A program made the position numbers and the translations under genes. A model generated the notes under the pieces. That model was not told the DNA's origin. It did no database searches and saw nothing but the letters and a program-made list of their open reading frames with translations. 64,000 nt of DNA from an uncultured Bacteroidales bacterium (GTDB lineage: Bacteria > Bacteroidota > Bacteroidia > Bacteroidales > Bacteroidaceae), in the NCBI GenBank assembly GCA_902773055.1, contig CACYCZ010000091.1, positions 24,125-88,124 on the forward strand, given 5' to 3'. Shown one piece after another: positions 63,579-64,000 of the stretch; the first letter of the stretch is position 1; every line of letters begins with the position of its first letter.

Positions 63579-64000
63579 TTATTTAACGAGACGTCCTTCC
63601 ACGTCATACTTCTTGTCGCCCTTCTTGATGATGAGTCGTCCGTTTTCGAAGTATTTCAGCGTGGCAGTGTTCTCTGCGGCATTCTCCACCTTCTTGATGG
63701 CTACGACGAAGTCGTTGATGTCGCCGTCCAGTGTGACCGTGGAAACCTCAGCGAGTGAAATTGCACTTGCGGGCAGCCATGCCCTACATGCAGAAATAGC
63801 GCTGTTATAGTTAATGTCAAATTGTTCTTCGAGCAAGGAGAGGGTGTAGACCTGACCAGCGCCGACGGTTGTGGTTACATAGGAGCCTTCGAGGAGGTTG
63901 ACAGCCGGAATGTCCTTGACGGTGGCTGTGGTGAGGTCGGCAGCCTTGAAGGTGTAGTTGCCAGTTGCACCCTTGATGATGACGGGAGTACCGTAAGGAA
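63579..64000 (-). CDS. C-terminus of a secreted protein with Prevotella-type tail, 5' end beyond window
   Basis: The minus-strand frame is open from the window edge to the stop at 63579 (about 140 residues seen). It has a beta-sandwich-like region (YGTPVIIKGATGNYTFKAAD) and ends in ENGRLIIKKGDKKYDVEGR. Tails of this form (aromatic residue, Gly/Arg, Ile-rich strand, closing Tyr-Asp/Asn-x-x-Gly) are common at the ends of large secreted Prevotella proteins and resemble sorting or maturation tails. The N-terminus and function are outside the window. Confidence 0.75.
   Translation of the reverse strand, partial: PYGTPVIIKGATGNYTFKAADLTTATVKDIPAVNLLEGSYVTTTVGAGQVYTLSLLEEQFDINYNSAISACRAWLPASAISLAEVSTVTLDGDINDFVVAIKKVENAAENTATLKYFENGRLIIKKGDKKYDVEGRLVK

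Overview
The window looks like a chromosomal segment of a Bacteroidales bacterium, most likely in or near the Prevotellaceae. The reasons are: recurrent TAnnTTTG promoter elements in place of an E. coli-type -10; outer-membrane families typical of the phylum (TonB-receptor-like barrels, FadL/OmpP1, NigD-like lipoprotein); a complex I operon with fused nuoCD and no nuoEFG; a C-terminal tail typical of Prevotella secreted proteins; and genus-typical housekeeping neighbours. I cannot fix genus or species. I see no rRNA or tRNA gene, IS element, phage or CRISPR array.

Layout. 1-9.2 kb: a cut-off sensor histidine kinase divergent from a TonB-receptor-like barrel; a FadL-type barrel next to an AraC regulator with phased repeats between them; a DUF349 protein; CorA. 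9.3-14.9 kb: a tight minus-strand operon, SGNH hydrolase - mannitol-1-phosphate dehydrogenase - exported glycerophosphodiesterase - OPA-type sugar-phosphate transporter - NhaC antiporter, which together could form a phospho-alditol salvage route. 15.3-18.8 kb: a GH27 alpha-galactosidase and a double-domain alpha/beta hydrolase. 18.9-29.1 kb: the ten-gene, eleven-subunit-type complex I operon nuoA-B-CD-H-I-J-K-L-M-N. 29.2-33.7 kb: DUF2461, an Upf1-like helicase, an EamA transporter and a small outer-membrane protein. 33.8-35.7 kb: an ABC-type ATPase plus a DUF4435/TOPRIM protein, the two-gene layout of OLD/PARIS-like defence modules. 35.7-40.6 kb: NigD-like lipoprotein, acyltransferase, Ddl, RluD-like synthase, PASTA protein, ribosomal protein L34. 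41.3-53.9 kb: EF-P, a glycosyltransferase, RadC, a SufT-like protein, LpxH, a giant alpha-2-macroglobulin, a phytase-like esterase, exonuclease III and a DUF1573 protein.

54.4-60.1 kb is the most striking part. A small ferredoxin is followed by an L-fucose/GDP-fucose operon: gmd - nucleotidyltransferase/GHMP-kinase fusion - fucP - mutarotase - fcl. It holds uptake, apparent salvage and de novo synthesis together. Its first gene encodes GDP-mannose 4,6-dehydratase with an N-terminal helix-turn-helix DNA-binding domain. A perfect palindrome lies between the -33 and -7 elements of its own promoter. This suggests an enzyme that represses or senses its own pathway. 60.2-64 kb: a GH28-like beta-helix protein fused in frame to a glutathione peroxidase, a glycosyltransferase, and the C-terminus of a secreted protein.

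Three intergenic regions (15.2, 30.1 and 40.9 kb) carry the same element: exactly four 21-bp units, each an imperfect dyad. A fourth region (54.1 kb) carries an unrelated 22-bp, four-copy GGCCTG array. No gene explains these, and they appear to be an undescribed intergenic repeat family.
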